Shown one piece after another: positions 63,783-64,000 of a DNA stretch of 64,000 nucleotides. This DNA comes from Paenibacillus sp. FSL R5-0341 (GTDB lineage: Bacteria > Bacillota > Bacilli > Paenibacillales > Paenibacillaceae). A program made the translations under genes and the position numbers. Numbering within the stretch: position 1 is the first letter of the stretch; each line of letters begins with the position of its first letter. The notes under the pieces were generated by a model. It saw nothing but the letters and a program-made list of their open reading frames with translations. It was not told the origin of the DNA and searched no databases. Location of the stretch: assembly GCF_037975235.1 (NCBI RefSeq), contig NZ_CP150241.1:5766001-5830000 (forward strand), in the 5' to 3' direction.

Positions 63783-64000
63783 CTATTTCCGTTCACATGA
63801 TGATTTATGCTCTGACTCGCGCAAATCAATCAGGCGAAACGTGTGATCGGTCTGCGCTACCCGTTCAATATCAGCAGGGACAGCAGGCAGATAGGATGTC
63901 TCCAATCCTTGCCTTTGCATAAGCTTTTCAATAATCGTAATCGTTTCCGCTTCTGTACGATCAGCGACAACGGTTAGTCTGAAGCTCTTTCCACGGTATA
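63783..64000 (-). CDS. Unidentified gene, C-terminal part only
   Basis: A minus-strand reading frame enters from the right edge and ends with TAG at 63783-63785. Seventy-one residues are visible, starting YRGKSFRLTVVADRTEAET and ending HKSSCERK. The pattern suggests a mixed alpha/beta fold with no membrane segment. I do not recognise the family. A terminator right after the stop supports a real gene. In B. subtilis degV lies at this place, but these residues do not look like a DegV C-terminus. Confidence 0.55.
   Translation of the reverse strand, partial: YRGKSFRLTVVADRTEAETITIIEKLMQRQGLETSYLPAVPADIERVAQTDHTFRLIDLRESEHKSSCERK

Overview
The window looks like a chromosomal segment from a motile, spore-forming Bacillales bacterium, most probably Paenibacillus or a close relative. 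This is an inference from gene content, gene order and protein sequences; no rRNA is present to confirm it. Gene order matches the Bacillus subtilis comF - flg - hag - fli - hpf - secA - prfB - ftsEX region closely. The window adds a complete contiguous arginine operon, a bactofilin cluster, and DNA-repair and regulatory genes. No phage, insertion sequence, CRISPR array, tRNA or rRNA was seen.

Layout from left to right. 1-6.1 kb: start of a small membrane protein, then uvrA and uvrB (minus strand), separated by about 800 bp of hairpins and a 71-72 bp tandem repeat array. 6.2-7.9 kb: flagellar stator motA/motB (plus). 8.0-13.5 kb: an ABC-2 exporter (two permeases and an ATPase, minus) divergent from a NarL-type two-component system (plus), with a palindrome between them. 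13.6-19.6 kb: minus-strand division and cell-wall cluster ftsE-ftsX-M23 hydrolase-ctpB-minJ-like. 19.9-26.3 kb: VanW-family protein, DHA2 MFS exporter, a yhbD-bacE-bacF-like bactofilin operon and an esterase. 26.5-35.9 kb: arginine operon argCJBDFGH (minus), with tandem ARG-box-like sites on its promoter. 36.2-43.0 kb: cardiolipin synthase, YitT protein, prfB with its programmed +1 frameshift, and secA. 43.8-45.0 kb: long-form hpf and a cold-shock gene. 45.5-55.4 kb: flagellar late-gene block (yvyF, flgM, flgN, flgK, flgL, DUF6470 gene, fliW, csrA, hag, flaG, fliD, fliS, fliT) with sigma-D-type promoters before flgM and hag and CsrA sites in the hag leader. 55.6-60.1 kb: a secreted protein of about 1500 residues with 16 fibronectin III domains. 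60.4-63.4 kb: comFC and comFA (DNA uptake). 63.8-64 kb: the end of an unidentified gene.

How the parts work together: the right half controls filament construction. FlgM holds sigma-D, FlgN/FliS/FliT are export chaperones, and FliW-CsrA adjusts flagellin translation. MotAB drives rotation, and the bactofilin pair may support the flagellar base. The FtsEX-M23-CtpB-MinJ group links division-site signals to wall hydrolysis and sporulation proteolysis.

The strongest candidate for something undescribed is a family of about 100-130 bp intergenic elements, all in the same orientation. There are three in arginine-operon gaps, one between secA and prfB, one diverged copy downstream of cls, and a remnant near 26.37 kb. 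They share a conserved single-stranded segment and form two nested helices whose sequences differ between copies while pairing is kept, including G-U pairs that only make sense on the minus strand. This points to a structured RNA or an RNA-encoding mobile repeat.
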